This document shows positions 28,901 to 41,924 of a stretch of 64,000 bases of DNA, one piece after another. How positions within the stretch are numbered: position 1 is the stretch's first letter; each line of letters begins with the position of its first letter. The notes below the pieces were generated by a model. It made no database searches. It was not told the DNA's origin and saw only the letters and a program-made list of their open reading frames with translations. Origin of the DNA: Tyto alba (Eukaryota > Chordata > Aves > Strigiformes > Tytonidae); assembly GCF_018691265.1 (NCBI RefSeq), contig NW_024881283.1, positions 8,551,731-8,615,730 of the forward strand. Direction: 5' to 3'. Made by a program: the position numbers and the translations under genes.

Positions 28901-31900
28901 AAATGGCACGTACCAAAGTACATATTTACACAAACTGTTTACCTCTGAAACACATACAGCTCATAAACACCCACTCTGTTTTCTCTGCAGTCAACATTTT
29001 GTGTACTGTACTTCCACAGAACTATTTTTACCTGAAGGAGGCAAAATATGAAAATTCATCTTAAACATGAGGAGGACAGAGCTTCTCTTCAACGAGACCT
29101 GCCAAACAGTAGCCTCTGTGTAGCTAGAGAACTAGCCCAGGAGGCTCAGAACAGAGATTAGGGACATAGGAGGCAAGGTCACCGCTCCCAAGTGCAGTGG
29201 CAGGTCTCTGTAGCCTGTTTGGTGCTTCAGCTTTCCTGTCGAGCAGAGGATAGCGGCCTTGGTTTCTCTAAGGATGGTTCCACATTTAACGCCGGGCTCT
29301 CTGCGCTCTCCCAGATATGAAGCTCCTCACGCACCCCCTGCAAGGAAGAAGGAGCATCTGTGCCTCTCATCTTCCACCAGAGCTTTATGCTTATAGTCAA
29401 GTGATTGACCCCTGTTATTAATATCCCTCCTTAGTAGTAGTCTTGGCTGCTTTGAATTTCCTGGTGGGAAAAAGCCCAGCTGGCTTCTGTTTACACAGCA
29501 GCTTCTGTCTTTGCCAGGTATAGCAGAGGGATGCCCTCAAATACTGTCAGTGCTGCCCACAAAGTTCTGAGGGGCAGTAAAGGTAATGAGCAGTCTCTAA
29601 TTTCGTTCTGCTAATGCCATGTTGCCTGCCTGAGGACTATTCTGTAACTTAAAGGGCAAGAAGTTTAATTTGTTGTAATGGGAAGCATGCAGAAACTGAT
29701 GACTTAAATTCTCCTCGTTTAACAGGGAAAGCTTCCAACCACCTCTGTAAGTTAATTATTCAAACACTGCTAGTTGCCGTGCCCCACCGAAACAATTGGA
29801 AAGCAGGAACAATTGCTTCCTTCTGGGTCTCCTGATGGGTATTGTCCTTTTCAGAGATCCCCGTCCCTAACTGGGACCATTCAGACTCCCTTATCACACA
29901 ATCTTTGTGGAGACTGTGCACTGATGAGTTTCTGATGCTGCAAGAACTGCTGTTTGTGCCTTTCGCATTAAGCACAGAAGTAAACATTCTACAGATGTTG
30001 TTACAAAAATACAGATTTGTTTGTTTGTTTATAAAAGTAAATCTTGCAAAATCTAGATTCAATGCAAGTCTGTTGCTACTGTTTTTGGTTTTAATCCTGG
30101 AACTATTTACAGTACAAGTTTATTCAAGCTGAAACTATAGTACTGCTGAGAACTTAAAAACTGACTTTCCAGTGTGAAATGAAAGGGACGTGCAAAGTGT
30201 AACAAAACAAATGTGGATGTAAACTTCTCATCCAGTACACACCACTTTCTACCATCTCCCCACTTTCTCCTGCAGCACTGGCACTGTTTGCTTTCTCAAC
30301 TCCTTGTCAGCAATACAGCAGGAAACAGGAGCAAAAACCTTTCCCACTCGCTGTGAGGTTGTGTAATGGAGCTCAGCGTCAGCTCTGTAGTCAGAAACAG
30401 CACTTTTCCCCCCAGAAGGCACGATGCCCGGGCAGCAGGGCTGCAGCTTGCCCCATGTGGGCTAGCAAAGGGTGCTGGCCCCCCATCTTGCACAGCCTGC
30501 GTGTGCCTGTGGTGACCAGTATGTGCTGCTGGAGCAGAGCAGAATACTGTAAATGTGGCGCCTGAGCGAGCGCCCCGTGAGCTGCTGCTGAGGACGTGTA
30601 TCGGTATTACACAGCTCTTGCTGATAGCATCTCCTCTCTGCCCACTCATTTTCCGACGTGATTGACTGGTTTCAGGATCCCTCGTAGCGCACCCCAGCAG
30701 ATGGCGTGCTGCTCTCGCCGGAGCTCCTGGGACCTGCTTTCCTGTTTTCTTACAAGTCAGGAGCATCTTCCCCACAGCAACAACCTTTCTGCCTCATCAG
30801 GCAATCCTCAGGTTGATTACGTTAATGTTTTATTATTTGTGCGTGGTATTTTGTTGTTTAAAACTCTTGATCGCTTCTCCGGGTAGCTTTTAAAATCGGA
30901 GTGGTGGTATAAGCTTTGCCATTTATGTGTAGTTTTGTCTTACAAACTCTTTTGTATTCTTTTCAAGTTAATGTTGGGGAAGACTGTCCTGTGTTTGATG
31001 GGTTGTTTGAATTTTGTCAGCTCTCTGCTGGAGGCTCAGTTGGTAAGCTCACAAGTCATGTGCTTTTTTATTTTAAGCAGATGTGTGTAATGTAGTTCTC
31101 TCTAGGAAATAAATTGTTGTAGGTGGTGGTGGGAAGCCTTGTGAACCTATTTCTGGTTTCCTTAATAATTAGATCCATATTTCTTCCCATGTTGAGAGTT
31201 TAAGCCATGCATATTGACAGATCCCTCTGCATTTGTTAAGCATATCTTCACTAGTCTGGGTTACAGTCTCACCTATTCAGTGAAGTAAGTAGTATAACAA
31301 CATTGCCAGAGATAAGAGTTAAAACCACAACAGCAACAGGGGCTTAATAAAAAAAATCAACATGAGCTTTACAGAAAAAAAAGTTGTAAAAACCTTGCTC
31401 TGGGCAGGCATAAGCTGGAAAGGAAAGAAAAGGGTTACTTTATCTGTTGTTTTTAACAAAAAGCCACTGTCTCCGGACATGAGGCGAAATAGAACCTGAA
31501 AGGTTTCAGTAGGCTCCCGGAAAGCTAGAACATTTAAAATGCTTTCACTATTTTTAAATACTTTGTTGCAGAAAGATTGGTATTGCGAAACTGTGTTACT
31601 GTGCATAGGTGGTAAAGCTTTGTGGCTGCTACTCCCACAATGACATCTAGAAGCCTTTATTTCCTGTAACGTGGTTCAGCAGTACATACAAGTACTGACT
31701 GCAGCACTTTTTGAAGTAGCTCTATGCTCTCTGGTCCAATGGCTGTAGATTCCACAGAATATATCATTTGTTTTGATCCTGGGAGACTTGCAAAATTTGC
31801 AGACAGTTTATGAAGGGGCTGGGGAAAGAAAACTTCCTTTGCCTAAATGCATATTCAGTGGATGACCTAAATGTGTGTTGGATAAAACCTTTCATTAAAA

Positions 31901-34900
31901 TCTTTTGTTCAGGTCACTGAGAAATCTAGACTGTCTTCAACTGTGACCCCAGCTAGAATGCTGTGGACTTGTTTGTGCAGATTTTATGCTCTGAGGCAAA
32001 AGTGGGAAGCGGTGAAAAGTGTGTGCAGACAAAACAGAGCCTGTATTTCTCTTCCCTTGCCTTTAGTTTGTTGAGACATCCAGTGTTGAACCCTTGGGCT
32101 TGTGCTTTGTAAAGTACCCAAATGTACACGTAAGCAGTGATGTGATCAGAAGGGACTAGTGCTTTACCCCTCAGTCTCTGTCATGAGGCCTTTGCTCTCT
32201 TGCTAATATTTTGTAATTCTTCTCCCAACAGCCAGTGCTGTGAAGCTGAACAAGCAACAGACAGATATTGCTGTGAACTGGGCAGGAGGCCTCCACCACG
32301 CTAAGAAGTCAGAGGCTTCTGGCTTCTGTTATGTCAACGATATTGTCTTGGCTATCTTGGAGCTCCTAAAGTATGGGCAGTAATATTTACCCCTTCTGTT
32401 TGTCTGTTCTGCTGCATTTCCTCTGACTCCTTAGCACTTTCTTCCCAGTCTTCTGTTTTTGTTGCTTTTTTTTAATCTGTTTTTTCCCAGGAGGGCTTAA
32501 TCAGCTGTCTTTTGGGATGTGGTACCCTCTCTCCTGAATTGTAATGTCTAATGGTGGCACTATACAATGAGGCAGAAGGCTTGGAGCATTGTGTGGTTGC
32601 TCTTAGGCCCTCCTCTCTACCACCCACACTGGAAAAGGGGGCACAGCTGTAATTTGTGACAGCTTTTGGCTCAAGGCAAACCTCAATGGGAGGCTTGGAC
32701 ATAAAAATGCAGTTTGTTGGCTGAATCTGAGTAAACTGAGTTGAGTCTGCCTTCAAAGATCAGTTGCAGCAACAGAAGCCGCTTTTATTTTCCCCTGTGG
32801 TTCTGTTCCACTGCTGACCAAGGCACGAGGCCGTTCTCCGCAGCAATTTTGCATATGGGCTGCCTAGAGAGAGCTGTCAGGTGTCTGTGCAGCCTGGGGA
32901 TTAGCACCAAGTTCCTCGCTCTCCTCGTGTTTGCTCTGCTGGGGAAGGCAGTTTCTGCTCTGAAGAAATGCAGTATTTTGACTCCTTTCTGATCCTAGGT
33001 ATCACCAGAGAGTGCTGTATATTGACATTGATATTCACCATGGAGATGGTGTGGAAGAAGCCTTTTATACCACAGATCGGGTCATGACCGTGTCCTTTCA
33101 TAAGTATGGAGAGTACTTCCCAGGAACGGGGGACCTACGGGTGAGAATGAAGGCATAGCAGGAAATTATCCTGAAATTTGGTCTCTTTCATCTGTTTGCT
33201 GTCGTACTAATTTAACTAAAATCGCTGCTGCCCTGGGTTTTCCTGCTCTCCAAGTGGTGTCCCTTTTCTGAGGGCAAAGGTGTATATGTGAGGCAGCTGG
33301 CTTGGCTCTTAGCATGGGTGCTTTGTTCCTGCAATCATGATCTGTACAGTAATAAACCCAAGGCTTTGATATCAGTGTCTTAGCGGCCTTCTGGTGGGAT
33401 TATGCTCAGAAAAGTGACTCTGAAGGTGGCATGTTGGTCATCTGTAGCTACGTGCAAATTAAGCTTGGTCACACAAGGTTTCGGGTGAAAGTTTACGAGG
33501 GAGTAATACTGTCTGCGTTGGTTTATCTTGTTGGCATTTCCTCCTGTGAGTCAGTTCTGCAGGTGGATGAATCGGTGTTACCCGTGGCACTCTTTCAGGT
33601 TAGATACAGGTGTGGTTCACTTTGTGACTTCTGACATTGCCAGAATGCCTTTCTGAGGGGTGAAAGGTTCTTTTTTTTATGTGCTTTTTGGTTGAATTAC
33701 ATTTTTTGATCTACATTCTCTTGTCTTCCACTTGTGAGTTGTATTTTTTCAGCCCTGCCCAGTATGATGCTAGTGATGTGAACTTGCATGCAGCTACAGC
33801 ATTTTTTCCTGGTGCAGCCACTCTGTACCATAAACTAAATAATTATTTTTAATAAAATACTTGGGTATGAGAGAGATAATGTAAATGTAAATATATATAT
33901 ATTATTTTAAAGTAAAAATAGATTCCTTCAGTTACAAAACTGCGCAGTCAGCCCAAACTGGTATTTTGGGCTGTGCATCTCTGCAGTGTACAGGTTTGGA
34001 ACTAGAATTTTGGCTGCCAGTTTTATTGCTGTATAAGAGAGTGGCTTTTGCCGGAAAAACAAGAGCCTGTGTGCTCAGAACAACATGCAGTAGTAGATTT
34101 TTCTAATTTGAACACTGAGGGCCAAATGCACCCACTTATGTCAAATAAGCTGCTGTTGGAGTCGACTGACTCTTGCTGCCGTCTGCCAGGCCAGTATTTG
34201 TGAGAGCCCAGCATTACATTCACATGGAATCCCAGACTTCCCCTCCTAATTTGGAGCGCAGTTTCTGTGTTGCAGTTGGTTCTCTGGTGACTTGTGGTCT
34301 CTCCTGTCTTTCACTCTGATAGGATATTGGTGCAGGCAAAGGCAAGTACTACGCTGTCAACTACCCCCTCCGGGATGGAATTGATGATGAGTCCTATGAA
34401 GCAATATTCAAGCCGGTACGTGAAGGCGTCTTTGCTGAGTGACTCTTTGTGGATCATACTTTGTCACTGTGTGGCTCATGGAGCTGTTCTTTGGGGAGAT
34501 TGATTCAGTCTTCTGCGATAAAATTCTTCAGGGGCTGTATTTCTCCCTAACAATTGCAGCCTGTCGTCAGTAAGCTTCTCTTTGTGAGAGCCTCAGTGTT
34601 ACTGATATAGGGGAGTCAGCAGCTGTGGGAACACTGGGGGTGTCTTCAAGTCACTTGCTGACATGGCCGTTACTGTGTTGCTGTGACACTGTCCTGTGGA
34701 GAGTGTGTAACAACGGGTTTCTTGTTTAGGTAATATCTAAAGTAATGGAGACGTTCCAGCCTAGCGCAGTTGTCTTGCAGTGCGGGTCAGATTCTCTGTC
34801 AGGGGACAGGCTGGGTTGTTTTAATCTGACCATCAAAGGTAAGAGTACCGTACAGTGCCTGCGTCGAACTGGCATAACTGATATAATTAGATCTCATTGC

Positions 34901-37415
34901 AAAGTGTGTTCTTCTTATGCCATGAAGCTGTGACCTTTTCCCCCACTGCTTTTGCTGCAGGTCATGCCAAGTGTGTGGAGTTTGTAAAAAGTTTCAATTT
35001 GCCTATGCTGATGCTGGGAGGAGGTGGCTATACAATCCGCAATGTGGCTAGGTGCTGGACCTATGAGACTGCTGTGGCTTTGGACACTGAAATTCCCAAT
35101 GGTAATTCTCCCTGGAGCCTTTGAAGCAAGACGAAGGGACCATGACACACTAGAAACAGAGCTCAGGGAAATGATATTTTTGTAGGAGAGGTAGCAACCC
35201 TAAGATGTTTCATTAGCTCTTGCTTATTACTGTGGAAGAGCTTTTGGATGCCCTGATTTGCAGTAGCTGTTCTTGTTTGCATTCTAGTCCTGTAGCTCTC
35301 CCCTCCAGCAAAAGGTACCCTTGCCGACTTAGTGAAATGAGACGACCTTCTGCTGAAAACTTCTGTGTGCACTGATAGTGTTTAACTGCCAAGTAAGCTT
35401 TGACTGCACTGTTGTCTGTTTTGATCTGAATTTGGACTATGAGAGCTTCAGCTCCTGCACCTCGCTAAATGCAGTTGTGCTTTTATGTAGCACTGAAGTA
35501 CAATATGTTTGTGATGTTTCATTACTGGCCCAGTGGTAATTTGGTGTTTATTCCTTTTTAACTTGCCTGCAGAACTTCCATATAATGACTATTTTGAGTA
35601 CTTTGGACCCGACTTTAAGCTCCACATCAGTCCCTCGAACATGACTAACCAGAATACCAATGAGTATCTCGAGAAGATCAAGTAAGTGTTTGTTCCTCTC
35701 TGCGAGACTGACACCTCCTAATGGGGGCTTCACGGCGGCGGGTGGCATCTTGCTGACGGAGGTGTTCCTATCCTGGCTGGCTCTAGGCAACGTCTCTTTG
35801 AAAATCTGCGCATGCTGCCTCATGCCCCTGGCGTCCAGATGCAGCCAATTCCTGAAGATGCTGTTCAGGAAGACAGTGGAGACGAAGAGGAAGAAGATCC
35901 TGAGAAACGCGTTTCAAGTACGTGCTTGTCTCTGGCATAGTTGCGTTGCCTGGCCGGGAAGCGTACTCTTCAGAGCCTGTGGGTGCCAAAGCTGAACAGG
36001 ATCAGCTAGCTGGAGAAGCGTGCAGGCTCTAAACCTTAATAAAGAGAGGAGGATATATGATTTAGATATATCTTGATTCTGCAGTCCTTCAGTTTGAATC
36101 TGTTCCCACCTTTCTGATTGATTTTGTAAGATAAAGCAATGATGCTAAGCACTGCGGGGCTGATGGATTTCTTTTCCCTTGGAGCACTGGCACTTTTGCC
36201 AGATGATTTCCATAATGGGAGAACCTAGGCTTTAATGTGAGAATTTAAACAGTTCCTGTGATGTAGGTGCTATGACAGAATACTTTCTGGAAGACTGTCA
36301 GGCTTGATCCCAGAAGTTGCCTTCGACAGTGAAAATGCTAGTTTATATCCAGATTGGCTGATGGCCTTTAGATCTGGCAGACAGATTTTCTCAGTGTGAG
36401 GTTGGTTAACCTGCTTATGCTGTCAAGTCTAGACATCACACTGTACCTAATCCAAGTCGTACATGTGATCTTGGATCTTAGGCATGAGCAGTTAGGAGTG
36501 ATGAGTGAAAAGATATGGCAGGTAGAAAGATAAAGTGTTTTTATCGTGGCCTAATTCTGACATACGTAGGCTTGTTAGTTCATTTCAGCGTGTAGATGTA
36601 CTTGGAGACGTTAGTGCTTGGTGTCTCCTGACTTCTAAATCTGCTGAAACAACCTCTTGTCCTCTTCACCCTCAGTCCGCAATTCTGATAAGAGAATATC
36701 CTGTGATGAAGAATTCTCTGACTCTGAAGATGAAGGGGAAGGAGGGCGCAAAAATGTTGCAAACTTTAAGAAAGCTAAGCGTGTGAAAACAGAGGAGGAA
36801 AAAGAGGAAGAGGAGAAGAAAGGTAAGCATGAGAGCTAGGACTAGAAGCCCTCCCGGCTCTGTGGAACTTTGCCTGGCATGTACTTTCCTACTGCACTAC
36901 TGTTTGTATTTTTTTATCTTTGTTTGTTTGTTTGTTTGTTTGTTTCTTCCCCTAGATGAGAAAGAAGAGGAAAAAGCAAAAGAGGAGAAAGCAGAACCGA
37001 AAGGGTGAGCCCTGTCCCCTGCCCTGGCATGGCGATTAGATGGCTGTGCCTGCATTTCCTTGTGCATCTACCTACACCCCCAGAGGGATGTTGCACAACT
37101 TGAGGGGTTGGAGGAGAGCCGTGGTAGTTTGAATGGTTTTGTCACGGGCTCTTTATGGGTAGAAGTTTGCACGTGTAGAACAGCACACCTGATAAAGCAC
37201 TGGGAGAGCCTTCAGTGAAAAGGGCTTAAAAATACTGTGCCTTCATTCCGTAACATGTTACAAGTTTCAGAGGAAGATGGGCCACATAAGCAGCATTTTT
37301 AAGGTTGCAACTTTGACTTGTTATTGAAGCTTGCACACAGCCCGAGTTGCCTGTTTAAACCAAATCCTTCACTGCTTGCTTCCACAGGGTGAAGGAAGAG
37401 ACAAAGTCCACCTAA
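22990..37415 (+). CDS. HDAC1: Histone deacetylase 1
   Basis: Zinc-dependent class I lysine deacetylase, nuclear, catalytic subunit of the Sin3, NuRD and CoREST complexes. Fourteen exons: 22990-23038, 27166-27278, 27730-27847, 30968-31042, 32232-32370, 32999-33140, 34323-34415, 34730-34838, 34961-35101, 35573-35681, 35787-35917, 36676-36822, 36956-37004, 37388-37415; they join in frame to 480 residues, the length I recall for chicken HDAC1. The start is [20 protein letters not shown]. Catalytic residues are intact: His140-His141 ([10 protein letters not shown]), zinc ligands Asp176/His178 (DIDIHHGDG) and Asp264 ([13 protein letters not shown]), and Tyr303 (GGGGYTIRN). The tail holds the CK2-type site [13 protein letters not shown] and a Lys/Glu-rich end (GVKEETKST) that differs from the mammalian KEEVKLA and from HDAC2. 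The acceptor of exon 4 is TTTTCAAG, unusual in having A before AG; all others are ordinary. Intron 1 (4.1 kb) and intron 3 (3.1 kb) contain no other gene I can see. Confidence 0.98.
27977..28096. repeat. (TTTTA)n pentanucleotide microsatellite in HDAC1 intron 3
   Basis: About 24 uninterrupted TTTTA (TTTAT) units in a row, then a short T-rich decay. It begins about 130 bases after the exon 3 donor. Confidence 0.97.
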
Positions 37416-39095
37416 GATGGCTGCAGCTGGACAGTACCTGTCAGTGCGTAGTTGTCGTAGGTTAGCTTCTCTGGTTGCCTCCCATTCCACAGGATTTATA
37501 TTTTATATATGTTTCTGTATATATTTCTATATAAATATATAAATGACTTGAGAACTGTAAATTATTCCTTGCTGCACTCCGCTGGGAGCAGATAGGGAGG
37601 ATTCTGCGGAGTAGACAGACCTGCACTGCCCAGATTTGGTGACTGGGAAGTTTCACTCTTGCCTTCCACTGCTTCCTTAGTGTGTCTTTAAAAAAATCAC
37701 TTCCTTTCTTTACTCTCTCCTCTGAAATAACCACCCTTGGAAAAGAATAATTTAAGTAGAAGTAGTATCTGCGTTTCAGGTTAGGTGGAAAGATGGCCAT
37801 GAATATTTCTTTTTTTTTCTTTTTTTTTTTTCTTTTCCTTTTAATTTTTGGTGGGAGAATATGAGTTCCCAAATGAAGCCTGTGAGAGACTGACTATTCC
37901 TTTGGTCTTCGGTTTGATTCCACCATGGCAAGTAACTGCAAGCTGGTGCCGCTTCTCAGGGTCAAATAGTGCAGTTCTTGAATAGAGTTGGCTACCTCCC
38001 TGCAGCAAACTTGTGGAAAGAGATGAAGCAGCTTAGAAGCAATCTGAAAAGCGCTTTAGTGAATCAGCCCAAGAGCCCTGCAGGTGCAGATCTGGAAAAT
38101 TCAAAATGAAAATCACCCTAATGCGGTGGTTAACATTTTCCAAGATCTTGCAGATCCAGTTAGCGTGGCAGCATTATGCATCTCAAATAAGAGAAAGGAT
38201 GAAGTTTTTATACCTTTTTTTCTATACCTACGCCCCTCTTTGAGGGGGGAAGTGAGTTACTGCCCATTTGGCCGCCTGCTTTGCTGTTCCTGCTTGTTCT
38301 GCCCTCAGCTACACGTGCTGTAATGTTCCTTTTCAGTAGCGATCTGTGTCCTAGGCTGAAACCACTGCAAATTCCCAAACTCATCTAAAGGCCAGAGTGA
38401 ACAGAGCCTGGCTGAAACCTCTTGTCCGTGTGTGTTGCTCACTGAAAAACTCCTCTGAAGTGAAGTTACAAAGGTTTTCAAACTGAACCTTTCCTCTCTC
38501 TTGCTTTCAAGGCCAGTAAATATGGAGAACCATTTTATCAGCCGCCTGAGCTGTTATCTTTATAAGGGAACAGCAGATGGGGCTCTCTACATTTTTATAA
38601 CTATTTCTTTTCCTACTCCCACGCATTATCTCACACCCAAAGGTCTTTTGTGACCAGAACTGGCCTTTCTTTTGCATCTGCTTTTGTACAGCTGATCATT
38701 AGATGAGCTTTTGGTGAAATGCTTTGCAGAAGTTTTGCAGGCGGTTTTGACTCGCTGCTCTCCTTTCTCAGGGGGATTCCTCTGTCCATAAGAGGATCTG
38801 TACCTCCCACGGAGCGCTGCTGATGGTTTCAACTCTAATAATGCTGCTAACTTAACACAGGTTATTTTTTAAATGTTTTATTTTTTTAAGTACTTATTTT
38901 CCCTTTTCCACCGTGAGTTTTTTAGTCTCTTTGAATCTGAGTGATGTGTCACTCCTGCTCTTCAGTGTTTGTATGTGAAGCGAGAGAGATCAGTGTATCT
39001 TTGTGTCTGGGGGGGGAAATATATTGTGGTTTTTTAAAGATGCTTTTATTTTGAATTTTGAGAATCTTTGTAATAAAACTGGTACATTTCTATGG
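37416..39095 (+). other. HDAC1: HDAC1 3'UTR with polyadenylation signal AATAAA at 39072-39077
   Basis: From the stop codon onward the sequence is AT-rich and non-coding. AATAAAACTGG at 39072 is followed by a GT-rich stretch (ATGGTTGGTGTGAGTTTG), a good cleavage/polyadenylation context. The implied 3'UTR of about 1.7 kb is inferred, not demonstrated; earlier weaker signals could give shorter forms. Confidence 0.65.
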
Positions 39096-41160
39096 TTGGT
39101 GTGAGTTTGTACTGCTTTCTGCTGGGAAGAAACATGCGGTTGGAATGGGAGTTCAGTTTGTTTTCAGAGCCCTTGCTGGAAAATGGTGCAGTAGGTTGGT
39201 CATGATCATGATGTAATGTAGGGCCCAGCAACAAAACGTGACAGCTGTAATAAGGCTTTGGAAAGAAAGGTGAGATGAGGCACGATTACTTTCCCTCATC
39301 TTTCAGGAAGAGGGCTAGAGGTGGTGGTTTAAATGCCATCCACCAGATCACTTCATGTGGAACATTGCTTTAGTTTCCTTTAGTTTCATGTATAGACGTT
39401 TATTATTTTTTTTTCTCCTCCTTTTTCCCTGTGTTATAAAATAGCCTTGAAATTCTCCTCCTGACCCTTCTCTTCAGAAAAGATAAGTCAAAATACCACG
39501 GGTTTTGTTTGCTCACAACTTTTCCCTGAAGGGTCAGTCACTGGGGAGGTTTTTGTGTCTCTTTCCTAAATTACAGCTGGGTTCTCATCCAGCAGCATTG
39601 CTGATGCTAATGGGGTTTGTGGTTTGTTTGGAGTTACAGTACTTCATGCAGCTGATACTCTGAAAGCAATGCTAATCTAGAAAAGGAATAATAAATTATG
39701 GGAAGGGAGTATCTTTTGGATTAACTTAAGTGGTTTTTATCTGGTATTCAAATGAAAAAAAAATTTCTTTAATTAGGAGCAGGTTAATTCTGCAACTGAG
39801 TGGTGATCACACCTGAAATGGACACAAAAGGTTCATAAGCTAAATCTGCTGTTTATGTAGTTAAAAAAAAAAAAAAAAAAAAAGGCATTGCATGGCACAG
39901 TTGACTTTCATTGCTGCAGTAATACTCTAGGAAACTCGGTTAGCCTTTTCACCGTAGCAGACAATTGGAATCCTCTCCTTCTGGAACAAAAACAACTGTA
40001 CAGTTCAAGTTACCCCTGCCAGATCACGCGTGCCGACGTGCAACTGCAGTGCTCCTCTCCTCCAGTGTTTCTTAAAATGGCTGCCGCGCCGAGCCCCGGA
40101 GCCCGCCTGGGCACAATGCAGCTGTGTCTCACATGACAGACCACAAGCAATCTTAGAAATAATTTGCAGAACACCATGCCTACAATTCAAATTTTTTTTT
40201 TTTTTTTTTTTTTGCCCCCCTCAAATGAATAGGGATCAATACTCTGCTGTAGCTGGAAGCCGGGCACTTGCTTCAGCTTCCCGCTATTGCTGCGTAAAAC
40301 TGAGAGTTTGGGCCCTTCCCACCTACCTCAGGGGCTACAGAAGAGCAATGCTGGTCCTTGCCCCAGGCCCTGCCTTGCCAGGGTGGTGCCAAACAATGGT
40401 CCTCCCTTTTCTCCATCTTCTTTGCCAGCCAAAACGGCAGGGGCAGGTGATTAGAGGGGAATTAGGAGCAGGCCAGTAAATGGTGGGGCTGTGCCTCTTA
40501 GGGAGGCTGTAGCCTTCAAGCTCAGAGCTGCTGGAGAGGAGCAGCGCTCCTTCCTTCTGCTGCACGCCCATCCCAGGAGAAAAAAAAAAAAAAAATAATC
40601 ACCTCCATCCCTGTGCGGATGACAGGAGAAACAGTGGAGGCACCCATTGTGCCTTCATTTTCTCTTTGGAAGTAAGTCTTTGCTCCCAGTGCACAGTTCT
40701 TGTGCTCTAGCATGACTTCTCAGGAAAGAGGAGCTATTACTGTTCTAAAGCCACTAAAAAAAAAAAAAAAAAAGCATTTAAAATTAAAGAAACCAAGCTT
40801 GAAATAAGAGTTTTATCCAGTAGCACTCCTGGGCCTCTCCTTATGAGGATAAAAGGGCTTTCTGAAAGGGCTTTCTTTCCCCACCCCCCACCCCCCCCAG
40901 GGAAAAAAAATGGGTTAGATCTCCAAGAAAACAGGTACTGAGCAGCCAGCTGAACAGTGATCTTAAGGTAGCAGCAAGAGGCTTGTGTGAGAAAGTCCTT
41001 TGTGGCTGTAGCTCTACATCTGCTGCAAGTCAATTAACTGAGAGCAGAGCCAGGGCTGGAGTGATTAAATGCAGCAGCTGTTGAACTAAATAAGCAACTG
41101 CTATCGTCCCCAGCCCTTGTCTGGCATCCAGGACAAGAAGGACTCAAGCTCACCCATAAA
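39096..41160. other. Intergenic region between convergent HDAC1 and MARCKSL1, with homopolymer tracts
   Basis: No gene is visible. Homopolymer runs stand out: A21 at 39863-39883, T22 at 40192-40213, A-runs at about 40580 and 40756. None is flanked by a recognisable retroposon or direct repeat, and the sequence between them has no coding similarity I can recognise. Confidence 0.6.
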
Positions 41161-41170
41161 GGGGTCACCA

Positions 41171-41176
41171 TTTATT
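41171..41176 (-). terminator. MARCKSL1: MARCKSL1 polyadenylation signal (TTTATT on + strand)
   Basis: On the minus strand AATAAA lies about 750 bases past the MARCKSL1 stop codon. An A-tract of about 20 on the minus strand (T run at about 41211-41229 on the plus strand) lies just before it, inside the inferred 3'UTR. Confidence 0.65.
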
Positions 41177-41924
41177 CCTTTCAAATGTTACAAGAAAGCC
41201 CATACAGCTTTTTTTTTTTTTTTTTTTTAGAAGTTAGAAAATTGCAAATCAAGTGTTTTGGCCATTAAAAAATTATTTACAGAGAAAACAATGTTGCTTC
41301 ACATTATACAGCTGGCAGGCCCCCTCCCTCCACCCCACACCCTAAAAGTTATCCCTTAGAAGCAGAATTAAACACAGCGGACTTACAAGCTTTATGGTTT
41401 TAAGCCAATAGTAAGACATTGTAAAAAACTAACCAGATTAGCTTTTAAACCATTGATTTCTATAAAAAGCACAAAATACTTTAAATGAAGTCAGAACCAG
41501 GAATGTAAACTGAGAAAAAAACAAAACAAAATCCATTGAACAGTCACTGGCTTGCTGGGCTTCGAAGGCTGCCGGGAGGAGAGTGGGGACAGTCAGGAGG
41601 CCAGCAGAGAGACCAGAGCAGGGCGAGAGATCTGGGTTCTTACAAACTGTAAATTCCAGTTATGTCCAGGATAGTCTTCCTCCACAGTTTTAAAGGATTC
41701 AGGTAAAACTACTCCAAGTAGGTGGTGACGGTGGGAATCCGAACCGGCTTTCTAACAGGAAGGGGGAAGAAATAACTGGAGGGGGGGGGTGGTTGGTTTT
41801 AGAAAGCGTCGTCAGTTCTGGGTGGGACAGGGAGGTGTGTGGGCAAGGCAGCGAGTCCGTGGTGTTACCGGGATGGAGAGGATGGCGTTTAAGAGTCTTA
41901 AGTTAGGACTGTGCCAAGTGGGCT

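Noticed and set aside
36694..36702. A second U12-like donor (ATATCCTG) in HDAC1
   Set aside because: It lies inside coding exon 12 (RISCDEEF), lacks the TT at the end of the consensus, and the exon is continuous by homology.
39861..40215. A possible retroposed element between an A21 and a T22 tract
   Set aside because: No direct repeats, no similarity to CR1 or to a processed gene could be recognised in the 300 bases between them.
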